From Gp1-AA133 sp964641665 (GTDB lineage Bacteria; Acidobacteriota; Terriglobia; Terriglobales; Acidobacteriaceae): a stretch of 64,000 bases of DNA. The notes under the pieces are model-generated. The model worked only from the letters and a program-made list of their open reading frames with translations, ran no database searches and was not told the DNA's origin. A program made the position numbers and the translations under genes. This document shows positions 48,676-56,487 of the stretch, piece after piece. The stretch is taken from the NCBI GenBank assembly GCA_964641665.1, contig CAZXKO010000080.1, positions 1-64,000 on the forward strand, in the 5' to 3' direction. Position 1 is the first letter of the stretch, and every line of letters starts with the position of its first letter.

Positions 48676-50232
48676 CTAGTGGCGAAAGTGCCTTACACCC
48701 GTGAAGATCATCGCCATGCCGTGGCGGTCAGCGGCTTCGATGACTTCCTGGTCGCGGACGGAGCCGCCCGGCTGAATGATCGCCGTCGATCCTGCCTTCG
48801 CGATTTCTTCAACGCCGTCGGGAAACGGGAAAAAAGCGTCCGAGGCGGCGACGGTACCTTTCAGGGGTAGCTGCGCTTTCATGGCGCCGATTTTGCAGGA
48901 ATCCACACGGCTCATCTGGCCGGCGCCGACACCTACGGTCTGGCCGTCGCGGACGTAGACAATGGCGTTCGACTTTACGTGCTTGCACACCTTCCAGCCG
49001 AACAACAGAGCGCGCTTCTCTTCGGGTGTGGGCGCGCGTTTGGTGACGACCTTAAGATCGGCTTCGGTGAGGGGGCGGACGTCGGCGTCCTGCAGCAGCA
49101 TGCCTCCGGACACGTTCTTCAGAGCCCACTTCTGGTCAGACGCGGTGACCTGCACTAAGCGAAGATTTTTCTTGGAAGCGAACTTCGCCGGAGCGGCTTC
49201 GTCGAAGCCGGGAGCGGCTATCACTTCCAGGAAGAGCTTCGCCATTTCTTCGGCGGCGCCGCCATCGATCACGCGGTTGACGCCGATGACGCCGCCGAAG
49301 GCGGACACCGGGTCGCACTCGAGAGCGCGCTTGTAAGCCTCGAGCAACGATTTGCCCGTGGCCGTGCCGCAGGGGTTGGTGTGCTTGATGATGGCGACGG
49401 CCGGCTCTTCGAATTCCTGTGCGAGATCCCAGGCCGCTTGCAGGTCGACGATATTGTTGTAGGAAAGCTGCTTGCCTTGCAGTTGGCGGCCATTGGCTAC
49501 GCCCTCACCGGATCCGTCGGAATACATGGCCGCCTTCTGGTGCGGGTTCTCGCCGTAGCGCAGGTCCATGACTTTCTGGAACGACGGGCGCAAGGTGTTC
49601 GGGAATCCTTCCGTGGGGCGCAGGTCGAAGTGGCCGTTCGCGTTCACGCGTTCGAGGGTCGAGGCGATGGCCGAGTCATAGGCGGCGGTGGTGGCGAAGG
49701 CCTTCTGCGCGAGTCGCCATTTCGTGGCAGCCGAAAGCTCGCCGCCGGAATTTGCCATCTCCTGGGCGAGAGCGGGGTAGTCGGAGGGCGAGGTCACGAC
49801 TGCGACATCCTGAAAATTCTTGGCGGCCGAGCGGATCATGGACGGGCCGCCGATGTCGATGTTTTCGATAAGCTCCTCAAAATGCACGCCGGTCTTGGCA
49901 GCGGTTTTCTCGAAGGCGTAGAGATTCACGACCACCATATCGATGGGCTGAATGCCATGCTCGGCCACCGCGTTGCGGTGCGTCGGGTTCTCGCGGCGAT
50001 GCAGAATGCCCCCGTGCACCTTGGGATGAAGGGTCTTGACGCGGCCATCGAGCATCTCGGGAAATCCGGTGAGGTCGGAGATATCCTTGACCGAAATGCC
50101 AGAGTCGCGCAGGAGTTTCGCCGTGCCTCCCGTTGAGATCAGCTCAAGTCCCAGGCCGGCGAGCTGGCGAGCGAATTCCACCAGGCCGGTTTTGTCGGTC
50201 ACGCTCAGAATGGCACGCTGAATTCTCGCCAT
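48676..50232 (-). CDS. purH: Bifunctional AICAR formyltransferase / IMP cyclohydrolase
   Basis: Last two steps of de novo IMP synthesis. The N-terminal MGS-like cyclohydrolase domain (about 1-200) starts RAILSVTDKTGLVEFARQL and has STGGTAKLLRDSG and DGRVKTLHPKVHGGIL. The transformylase domain has LRYGENPHQKAAMYS, AIIKHTNPCGTA and the Lys-His catalytic pair there, and ends SVRDQEVIEAADRHGMAMIFTGVRHFRH. 518 residues is normal. Followed on the mRNA by word-repeat sequence. Confidence 0.97.
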   Translation of the reverse strand: MARIQRAILSVTDKTGLVEFARQLAGLGLELISTGGTAKLLRDSGISVKDISDLTGFPEMLDGRVKTLHPKVHGGILHRRENPTHRNAVAEHGIQPIDMVVVNLYAFEKTAAKTGVHFEELIENIDIGGPSMIRSAAKNFQDVAVVTSPSDYPALAQEMANSGGELSAATKWRLAQKAFATTAAYDSAIASTLERVNANGHFDLRPTEGFPNTLRPSFQKVMDLRYGENPHQKAAMYSDGSGEGVANGRQLQGKQLSYNNIVDLQAAWDLAQEFEEPAVAIIKHTNPCGTATGKSLLEAYKRALECDPVSAFGGVIGVNRVIDGGAAEEMAKLFLEVIAAPGFDEAAPAKFASKKNLRLVQVTASDQKWALKNVSGGMLLQDADVRPLTEADLKVVTKRAPTPEEKRALLFGWKVCKHVKSNAIVYVRDGQTVGVGAGQMSRVDSCKIGAMKAQLPLKGTVAASDAFFPFPDGVEEIAKAGSTAIIQPGGSVRDQEVIEAADRHGMAMIFTGVRHFRH

Positions 50233-50283
50233 GAAACGCCTCTAGAGTAGGGATGATGCCGCGGGAGGAGCGACGGGAAATTC

Positions 50284-50449
50284 TAACAGGGCAGTCGCCA
50301 GTCGTCAGTCGCAAGTCTTCAGTCGCAAGTCACCGGTCGTCGGCATATGCGATAGCGGCGGATACGCCGGCACCAAGAGCGGTATCCACTAACGGAAGGA
50401 GGATGAATCGTGGATTTTGGCCTGACGACTTGCGACTAGCGACTGAAGA
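50284..50449. repeat. Word-repeat inverted repeat (CAGTCGCAAGTC type)
   Basis: The left side iterates CAGTCGCCAGTCGTCAGTCG, CAAGTCTTCAGTCGCAAGTC; the right side has CCTGACGACTTGCGACTAGC and GACTGAAGAT. The arms are complementary and enclose about 80 bases. It ends at the stop codon of the following gene. Confidence 0.75.
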
Positions 50450-51154
50450 TTAGGTCTTCGCTTTCGCCTTCAGCTTGACATGGCCGTCGTGCAACTCGAC
50501 GGAGTATTCCACGGAATGGCAGCCGTACTGTTTGCGGATCTGGTTGGTTTTGTTCTGCACGAAATGGCTGAAGGAGTCCAGGCTTCCGGAGACGGCCTCG
50601 CCTGACTTTTTTTTGGCGGCGACCAGGGCGTTATAGAGACGCTCGACCTGCTCGGTTTCAGCCCTTGCGTCGGAACATTCGACAGTAAACGACTGAGGGT
50701 CGCTTGGCTTGCCCCCCACTCCGTAAACCGGGCGGTGCTGCGATTCGTGATCCTCGGCAGAGCGGACGCCTTGGACAGAAAGCAGGGCGTCCTGAGGACG
50801 GCGGTAACCCTCCTCGCGAATGCGGCTCTTCTTTCGCCACAGGTCGCTGTAGACGGCATAGCGCTGCGCCATTTCGTTGTAGCGGAAACGTTGCGAAAAG
50901 CTCAGGCGTCCGCCATCGGAGTGCTTGCGGAGCAGGGCCAGAACCTTCCACTCCAGGTCGTTCGGCGGGCGCTTCGTGGGGTTATTGAAGTACACCTCGT
51001 ACTCGATCTTCAGACGGCGAAGCAAGGAGTCGAGGTGGGTCAGTTCTTCATCAATGGTCACAAGGCGCGCCTCACCTGCGCCTAGTTTAGGGATGCCACA
51101 ACCTTTCGGGCAGATACCGGTTGGACACGAAGGTGGGGGAACAAAAGTACCCAA
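50450..51154 (-). CDS. Conserved hypothetical protein (resembles MXAN_5187 C-terminal domain)
   Basis: Up to 234 residues. The region LDSLLRRLKIEYEVYFNNPTKRPPNDLEWKVLALLRKHSDGGRLSFSQRFRYNEMAQRYAVYSDLWRKKSRIREEGYR is a helical, charged domain that I tentatively match to the MXAN_5187 C-terminal family. The rest is polar with a C-terminal basic tail. The first 31 residues (Cys/Pro/Gly-rich) are unlike the remainder, so GTG 51061 is a likely alternative start. Function unknown. Confidence 0.6.
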   Translation of the reverse strand: MGTFVPPPSCPTGICPKGCGIPKLGAGEARLVTIDEELTHLDSLLRRLKIEYEVYFNNPTKRPPNDLEWKVLALLRKHSDGGRLSFSQRFRYNEMAQRYAVYSDLWRKKSRIREEGYRRPQDALLSVQGVRSAEDHESQHRPVYGVGGKPSDPQSFTVECSDARAETEQVERLYNALVAAKKKSGEAVSGSLDSFSHFVQNKTNQIRKQYGCHSVEYSVELHDGHVKLKAKAKT

Positions 51155-51164
51155 AAGCAGCTCT

Positions 51165-51315
51165 TAGCTCTTAGCCGTTAGCTGAAACGCCTTCTCGGGC
51201 CGGCCTTCGATCTCCCCGACAGGGGGGCGTGGTACGCATTTCCGGAAAACACGTGGGGGCCCGACGTGGATTGGGTTGGGGTTCAAGCTAGGAGCTAACG
51301 GCCAAAGGCTAAGAG
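51165..51315. repeat. Word-repeat inverted repeat (AGCTAAGAGCT type)
   Basis: AGCTCTTAGCCGTTAGCTGA (51167-51186) is complementary to AGGAGCTAACGGCCAAAGGC plus TAAGAGCT (51290-51317). It lies between the hypothetical gene and the XRE regulator, both on the minus strand. Confidence 0.7.
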
Positions 51316-51666
51316 CTATCTCGCAGCACTCGCGGCCATTTTCTTCACCATGGCCAACACGAGTTTGCGGTCGCTGTCGTTGAGGCTGGTGGAGTAACGG
51401 CGGATCTGGCTGAGGAAGCGGACTTCGTCTTCGGAAAGCTGGGGCAGACTTTTCGATCCGTTGCTGTGCCCCGAGTCGGAGAAGAATTGCGAAAGTGGCA
51501 GTTCCATAGCGCCCGCAATTTTCGCCAGGGTATCGAGCGAGGGGATGGTGTGCCCGTTTTCGACCCGCGACAGGTAGCAGCGCAGGAGGCCGGTGCGTTT
51601 TTCGATGTCGCCCTGGGACATCCCTTTCTGCAACCGGTAGTTTCTGATGGTCTCGCCGATATTCAT
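51316..51666 (-). CDS. XRE-family helix-turn-helix regulator
   Basis: 116 residues. The helix-turn-helix domain is MNIGETIRNYRLQKGMSQGDIEKRTGLLRCYLSRVENGHTIPSLDTLAKIAGAMELPLSQFF (Cro/CI type, about 1-62). The C-terminal helical part, LPQLSEDEVRFLSQIRRYSTSLNDSDRKLVLAMVKKMA, probably dimerises. ATG 51666 matches the domain start; the open frame up to 51771 is not conserved-looking. Target genes unknown. Confidence 0.88.
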   Translation of the reverse strand: MNIGETIRNYRLQKGMSQGDIEKRTGLLRCYLSRVENGHTIPSLDTLAKIAGAMELPLSQFFSDSGHSNGSKSLPQLSEDEVRFLSQIRRYSTSLNDSDRKLVLAMVKKMAASAAR

Positions 51667-51832
51667 AGAGAACAAAGCAGCGTCCAGGCACCGTGGGAAG
51701 TTGGACTGCATAGTAACCAGAGTAGTACCGTCTGGCAAGTGGAAATTCTTGGTGCACCAAAACCGTTTCACAACAGCGGTCTCGCGTCGGAACCAGACGG
51801 AGCGCAGTCTTTCCGCTGCTCAAGGCATGGTG

Positions 51833-52579
51833 CTATTTCTTCAAAGTACTGGCCAGGAAGTTAACCGTGCGCTGCCAGGCGTCGGTGGCGTCTTCAGCGC
51901 GGTAGCCACTCTTGTTGTTCGGATTTTCGAACGCATGGCCAGCATCGGGATAGATTTTGATGTCCGCGCTCTTGCCCGCCTGCTTCAGCGCTGCCTCGAA
52001 CTTCTTGACGTCGTCGGGCGGAATGCCCTGGTCCTGGCCGCCGAAATTTCCGAGGATAGCGGCGTGGATTTTCCCGATCGCCACCGGATCGGTTGCCAGG
52101 TGGCCGTAGTTGATGACGGTGGCGGCGAGCGTTAATTCCTGCAAAGCAACGTCGAGCGAATAGCCTCCGCCCATACACCAGCCGATGGAGCCGATGCGGT
52201 CTTTCTTCACATTGGGCTGAGATTGCAGGAACACGACGGCGGCGTGCAGGTCGCGCAGGGCGCGGTCTTCGGGAACTCCGCGCATGAGTTCGTGCGCGGT
52301 TCCCGGATTGTCGGCGACTTTGCCCCGATACAGATCGATCGCAAGAGCGGCGTAGCCTTGATCGGCTAGTTTGCTGGCCTGCTCCTTGACCCAATCGTTG
52401 AGACCCCACCATTCATGGATGACGACGATGGCGGGGAACGGGCCTTTTCCCTCCGGGGTGTAGAGGATTCCCTTCACGGTTTCATCGCCGCTCGGGTAGC
52501 TGACGTCTTTGGAGGTGGTGGCAAAGGAGGTGGCGAGCAGCGCCACCAGGCAGACTGCGAGAATGCTGATTTTCCTCAT
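51833..52579 (-). CDS. Exported dienelactone hydrolase-family protein
   Basis: 248 residues with a signal peptide (MRKISILAVCLVALLATSFA). Alpha/beta hydrolase with the Cys nucleophile at 135 (IGSIGWCMGGGYS), Asp183 in GQDQGIPP and His215 in PDAGHAFENP, which form the dienelactone hydrolase triad. IHEWWGLNDWVKEQASKLADQGY is also typical. An ester or lactone is the probable substrate class. Precedes no related catabolic genes. Confidence 0.9.
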   Translation of the reverse strand: MRKISILAVCLVALLATSFATTSKDVSYPSGDETVKGILYTPEGKGPFPAIVVIHEWWGLNDWVKEQASKLADQGYAALAIDLYRGKVADNPGTAHELMRGVPEDRALRDLHAAVVFLQSQPNVKKDRIGSIGWCMGGGYSLDVALQELTLAATVINYGHLATDPVAIGKIHAAILGNFGGQDQGIPPDDVKKFEAALKQAGKSADIKIYPDAGHAFENPNNKSGYRAEDATDAWQRTVNFLASTLKK

Positions 52580-52623
52580 GGGACACGTCCCTGTCGATCG
52601 TTGTGCCGATTTTTCCGAAATGC

Positions 52624-53157
52624 TCAGTGCGCTTCTGCGAGCGTGTATTCGAAATCGTAAAAGTGCTTTCCGTCTTCGATCCTGATGGTCATGGTGCCGG
52701 CAAGACCCGTGAGTTCGTCGGTACCGGAGTCGGGCACGACGTTGACCACGAGGTGCGGAGCGCCGCGAGTCATGGTGCCGAAGTGCTGGAGCGTAAAGCT
52801 GCCTTTGCGGCCGCGCAGCGTTCCAGTCACGCGCTCGATGGCGACGTAGCCGGCCGAACCTTTGACGCTGGTGCTGGCGGCGAGCATCTGGCCTTTGCTC
52901 GAGCCTTCGAGGTCGCCGTGAAACTGCTTGTCGAGTGTCAGGCGGGCAAGGCTGGGATCGGCGGACTTGTCTTCGGTCGGCTGAGGCGTGACCTTTACGT
53001 CGAAGGTCCCGGTGGCGTGGCTCGTCACTACGGTCTCCTTGGAAATCTTGTCGGAATTGGGGGTTGAGTTCTGCGCGCGAGCGGATACGGCGACACTAAG
53101 CACAAGGCAGAGCGCGGATGCGGATGATATTCGGAGGCGAAATCCCGTCTTCATCAT
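52624..53157 (-). CDS. Exported DUF3224-family protein
   Basis: 177 residues. Signal peptide about 1-29 (SASALCLVLSVAVSARA). The core matches DUF3224: GTFDVKVTPQPTED, LTLDKQFHGDLEGSSKGQML, GYVAIERVTGTLRGRKGSFTLQHFGTM and FYDFEYTL. A calycin-like beta barrel is expected; function unknown. Its start overlaps the stop of the GNAT gene by four bases, indicating translational coupling. Confidence 0.87.
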   Translation of the reverse strand: MMKTGFRLRISSASALCLVLSVAVSARAQNSTPNSDKISKETVVTSHATGTFDVKVTPQPTEDKSADPSLARLTLDKQFHGDLEGSSKGQMLAASTSVKGSAGYVAIERVTGTLRGRKGSFTLQHFGTMTRGAPHLVVNVVPDSGTDELTGLAGTMTIRIEDGKHFYDFEYTLAEAH

Positions 53158-53705
53158 GGTTCCGTTTCTTTGGGGGTTAGATCCAATTCCATATAGAGCG
53201 CGCCCGCGATAGGGTTGGTGCGGTAAGGGGCAATTTCGCGGAAGCCGAGCAAGCGATACAACGCGACAGCATTCTTCATCACCGGCTCGACCGTATCCAG
53301 GCGCAAGCGATCATACCCGATCGCGCGGGCTTCGTTGATGACGTGCTCCGCCAGCACACGGCCCAGGCCTTTCCCGCGAAATGCGGAGCGGATATACAGG
53401 CGTTTCATCTCGCAAATGCCGGCTTCGAGCTTGTGCAGAGCAACACACCCCGCCGGTCGCCCCTGGTATTCCATTAGTAAAAGACGGCCGTCGGGCGGGG
53501 CGTAGTCTCCGGGCAGGCCGGCGAGTTCCTGATCGAAGCTTTGAAAGCACAGGCTGAATCCGAGTGAGTGCGCGTATTCGAGAAAGAGGTCGCGGATCTG
53601 GGCGATTTGCGGCGGGGATTGCGCTTGAGTGATCGAAACACCTTGAACCACCGGGGACACAGAGGGCACAGAGGCTTGATCTGATTCTTTGCCCAAACGA
53701 TGCAT
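53154..53705 (-). CDS. GNAT-family N-acetyltransferase
   Basis: 183 residues. Acetyl-CoA-binding motif A is EMKRLYIRSAFRGKGLGRVLAEHVINEARAIGYDRLRLDT (with RGKGLG), and the C-terminal ALYRLLGFREIAPY is usual for small-molecule acetyltransferases. The N-terminal residues 12-22 are encoded by an ACCACAGAG-type word-repeat (53642-53677), so the start has apparently been extended into a repeat. Operon with the DUF3224 gene. Confidence 0.87.
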   Translation of the reverse strand: MHRLGKESDQASVPSVSPVVQGVSITQAQSPPQIAQIRDLFLEYAHSLGFSLCFQSFDQELAGLPGDYAPPDGRLLLMEYQGRPAGCVALHKLEAGICEMKRLYIRSAFRGKGLGRVLAEHVINEARAIGYDRLRLDTVEPVMKNAVALYRLLGFREIAPYRTNPIAGALYMELDLTPKETEP

Positions 53706-53803
53706 TCGTCGCTACTCCCCAGTGCCCGCCACTCGCAACTCGATCGGCAATTGTGAGGGCGGGTGTTTACCCCTGAGATCTCCGTGTCCTCTGTGGTTAC
53801 TTG
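53642..53803. repeat. Inverted pair of CACAGAGG word-repeats
   Basis: GAACCACCGGGGACACAGAG and GGCACAGAGG at 53646-53675 face the inverse CTCCGTGTCCTCTGTGGTTA at 53779-53798, enclosing the GNAT start. The first arm is translated. The same word is present at 29203. Confidence 0.65.
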
Positions 53804-53810
53804 CCGTGTC

Positions 53811-54554
53811 TTACCCCATGAGCAGGCCGCCGTTGATGTTCAAGACGTGGCCGGTGATGTAGGCGGCCTCGTCGGACGCAAGAAACCGCACCGCTCCGGC
53901 GACATCCTCCGGCGTGCCGATTCTCCCCAGGGGAATCATTTTCAAGCCGCTCTGCTTGATTTCCTCCGGGAGGGCGGCGGTCATGGCGGTTTCGATGAAT
54001 CCGGGGGCGACGGCGTTGCAGGTAATGTTGCGCGAGCCGACCTCGCGCGCGATCGCCATGGTCAGGCCAATGAGGCCGGCTTTCGATGCGGAGTAGTTCG
54101 CTTGCCCCGCCTGCCCGGTCTGGCCGAAAACGCTGGTGACGTTGATGATGCGACCCCAGCGCTGCTTCAGCATCGGCGCGATCACCTGCTGGATGCACAA
54201 GTATGCGGAGGTCAGGTTGGTGTTGAGGACGGCGTCCCAGTCGGCGCGCTTCATGCGCATGACCAGCTGGTCGCGGGTAATGCCGGCGTTGTTGACGAGG
54301 ATGTCGATCTTGCCGAACTGCGCGATGGCGGCTTTGAACGTAGCCTTGATCTGCTCTTCGTCGGCCACGTCGAGCGGGAACGCCGCGGCCTTGCCGCCGG
54401 CGGCAGTGATCTGTGCGACCAGTTCGTCGAGCTTTTGCTGGTTGCGCGCAGCCGCGGCGACGGTCGCGCCCGCTTCAGCGAGCCTCAACGCGCAAGCGTG
54501 GCCGATACCTTGCGAAGCGCCGGTGACCAGCGCAACGCGTCCGGAGAGAGTCAT
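53811..54554 (-). CDS. fabG: 3-oxoacyl-[acyl-carrier-protein] reductase
   Basis: SDR reductase of the fatty-acid cycle, 247 residues. NADPH loop TGASQGIG (11-18), NNAGITRD, and the catalytic Ser141-Tyr154-Lys158 (INVTSVFGQTGQAGQANYSASKAG). RNITCNAVAPGFIETAMT and ITGHVLNINGGLLMG are typical FabG endings. It is isolated from the acpP-fabF operon 20 kb away. Confidence 0.93.
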   Translation of the reverse strand: MTLSGRVALVTGASQGIGHACALRLAEAGATVAAAARNQQKLDELVAQITAAGGKAAAFPLDVADEEQIKATFKAAIAQFGKIDILVNNAGITRDQLVMRMKRADWDAVLNTNLTSAYLCIQQVIAPMLKQRWGRIINVTSVFGQTGQAGQANYSASKAGLIGLTMAIAREVGSRNITCNAVAPGFIETAMTAALPEEIKQSGLKMIPLGRIGTPEDVAGAVRFLASDEAAYITGHVLNINGGLLMG

Positions 54555-54685
54555 TCCTTGGGCTCCTGAGGAAACTGGAACAGGGATGAGAACGGGGAAT
54601 TATAACTGCTGGACGCGATGTGAGATATCAGCTTGACCTCCGTTAGGAATGGATTTTTCCGTCGCGTCGGTGAAACAATTGGCCT

Positions 54686-55042
54686 ATGAAGCACCGCGAA
54701 CCCAATCGCCATCCGGGCATCTGGCGTGTCATGCAGGTGGATTCGGAGTTGGCTGGAATTTTGATTGCCGCCGGCTTCGTACTGATGGGGCTGGTCGGCA
54801 TGCCCATCGCGAAGTGGTTTTTCCTGGGAGCGGTTCTCTTCGGCGGGGTAGTGGCCTTGGTGCTCCACTGGACTAAGAAGAAGCCGTTGCAGTCGATCGG
54901 CCTCGGGTTACAACCGCCGCAGGGGTCCCACGCGTCCTCGCTAGAGCATCAGGAACGCTGTCCGGAGCGAGCGCAGCGGGTTGAGGGGAATTCGTCCGAC
55001 GCCGCGCGTCGCAAACCGCGCTTGAGCGCGGCGCCCGCCTGA
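54686..55042 (+). CDS. Small membrane protein, hypothetical, with repeat-derived C terminus
   Basis: The first about 65 residues have two hydrophobic segments (SELAGILIAAGFVLMGLVGMPIA and WFFLGAVLFGGVVALVLHW) and a basic KKKP stop-transfer. Beyond that the frame runs through GC-rich repeat sequence (54950-55040), giving a polar tail of doubtful function, so the original stop has probably been lost. No known family. Confidence 0.55.
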   Translation: MKHREPNRHPGIWRVMQVDSELAGILIAAGFVLMGLVGMPIAKWFFLGAVLFGGVVALVLHWTKKKPLQSIGLGLQPPQGSHASSLEHQERCPERAQRVEGNSSDAARRKPRLSAAPA

Positions 55043-55084
55043 TTCTCTCCGCACCGGATGTCGTCCCGCAAGCTGCCGGGTTCT

Positions 55085-55127
55085 CCAACCTCGCTCGACT
55101 CGCGCCTCACTGCGCTCAGGATGACAT
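55085..55127 (+). repeat. Family A-like repeat fragment
   Basis: CCAACCTCGCTCGACTCGCG, CCTCACTGCGCTCAGG, ATGACA. It overlaps the end of the antiporter gene; the last residues of that protein (SPTMSS) are read from the repeat edge. Confidence 0.6.
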
Positions 55128-56303
55128 TGTTGGCGAGAGAGAAGGTCCCTTCACGACTTCCTTGCGGAACAAATATCTCAGCAGCGGCGGCGCCATGACC
55201 GTGGTCACTGCCGTCATGAAGACCACGATCGCGTAGGTAGACTGAGTAACGATCTTCGAGTTGAGTCCCACCAGGGCGACGATCAGCGCGACTTCTCCGC
55301 GGGGCATCATGCCGACGCCCACGCTCAGAACCGTATTCCAGCCTTCGCCAATCAGGGGCAGACCGCAGCCCACCACTTTCGAGACCACGGCGAGCACAGT
55401 CACGATCAGGGCAACCATGAGCACGTCGCCGTTGAACAGCTTCACGTCGAGCTGGGATCCGATCGAGAAAAAGAAGAACGGACCAAGAAACTCGGTGATG
55501 GCATGAACGCGGGGGAGCAGGTCCCATTCTGGCGAGTATTCGGCGAAGATCATGCCCGCGAAAAATGCTCCGATAATCGCGGCCATGCCGATTCTCGACG
55601 CGGCATACGACAGGCCCAGGGACACGATCAGCGCGACGATCAGAGGCGCGTTGTGTGTGGAGAGGTGCGCCATCCCGGGCTTGAGGCGGCTGATGATCCG
55701 GGGGCCAATGAAAATCATGACGAGCGCGAAGACGATCGCCTCGACCGCCAGCACACCGAGTTTCACCCACTGCACACCTTCGCTGTGGGCCAGCCCGTCG
55801 ACCACGGCGAGCAGGAGCATGCCCAGGATGTCGTCAAAGACCGCAGCGCCCAGGATGATCTTGGCAGTGCGCGACGAAATCACTCCCATGTCGCCCAGCA
55901 CACGCGCTGTGATGCCCACGCTGGTGGCCACCATGGCGGCGCCGACGAAGACGGATTCGGTCACCGCGTCGCCGCGCCAGTGCATGTAGGCGAAGCCGAA
56001 GACGAAGGGAATCACGATGCCCGCGACAGCCACCAGCAACGCTTTGCGCCCGACGTTGATGAGATCCTGCGGCCTGATCTCAAGGCCGGCGTGAAACAAA
56101 ACGAAGATAGCGCCGATCTCGGCGATGGACTGCAGCGTGTCGCTGGGATGAATCAGGCCGAAGGCGTAAGGGCCGAGCACGACGCCCGCGAGGATCTCGC
56201 CGAGCACGGCGGGCAAGCGGAGACGCTCGAAGATTTCGCCGATTACCTTCGCCGCCACGAAGATGGCGAACAGTTCGAACAGGAGTGCGTCGTGCTCGTG
56301 CAT
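55116..56303 (-). CDS. CPA2/Kef-type Na+(K+)/H+ antiporter
   Basis: 395 residues, about 11-12 transmembrane segments. EHDALLFELFAIFVAAKVIGEIFERLRLPAVLGEILAGVVLGPYAFGL is the standard CPA2 start. The ion-binding unwound helix shows ILGAAVFDDILGMLLLAVV with the conserved Asp-Asp, and GMMPRGEVALIVALVG is the last family signature. No C-terminal TrkA domain, so direct NAD control is unlikely. ATG 56303 chosen; upstream in-frame codons to 56489 overlap the divergent oxidase gene. Confidence 0.92.
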   Translation of the reverse strand: MHEHDALLFELFAIFVAAKVIGEIFERLRLPAVLGEILAGVVLGPYAFGLIHPSDTLQSIAEIGAIFVLFHAGLEIRPQDLINVGRKALLVAVAGIVIPFVFGFAYMHWRGDAVTESVFVGAAMVATSVGITARVLGDMGVISSRTAKIILGAAVFDDILGMLLLAVVDGLAHSEGVQWVKLGVLAVEAIVFALVMIFIGPRIISRLKPGMAHLSTHNAPLIVALIVSLGLSYAASRIGMAAIIGAFFAGMIFAEYSPEWDLLPRVHAITEFLGPFFFFSIGSQLDVKLFNGDVLMVALIVTVLAVVSKVVGCGLPLIGEGWNTVLSVGVGMMPRGEVALIVALVGLNSKIVTQSTYAIVVFMTAVTTVMAPPLLRYLFRKEVVKGPSLSPTMSS

Positions 56304-56487
56304 GGCTTTGGGGGCTAAGGATAGAGGGCGGAAGGGTTCCGGGCAAGGCGATACGTCGAACATGGCCCTGAAAACATTTGTCGCTGCGGCGTCCCGCAAA
56401 ATAGTTCGAGAAGCGGGATAATCGATACTCGGGGAGGCGATTCGTGATGAAGCGAAGGTTGACATCGTGCAGTCCAATGAGAACGTC

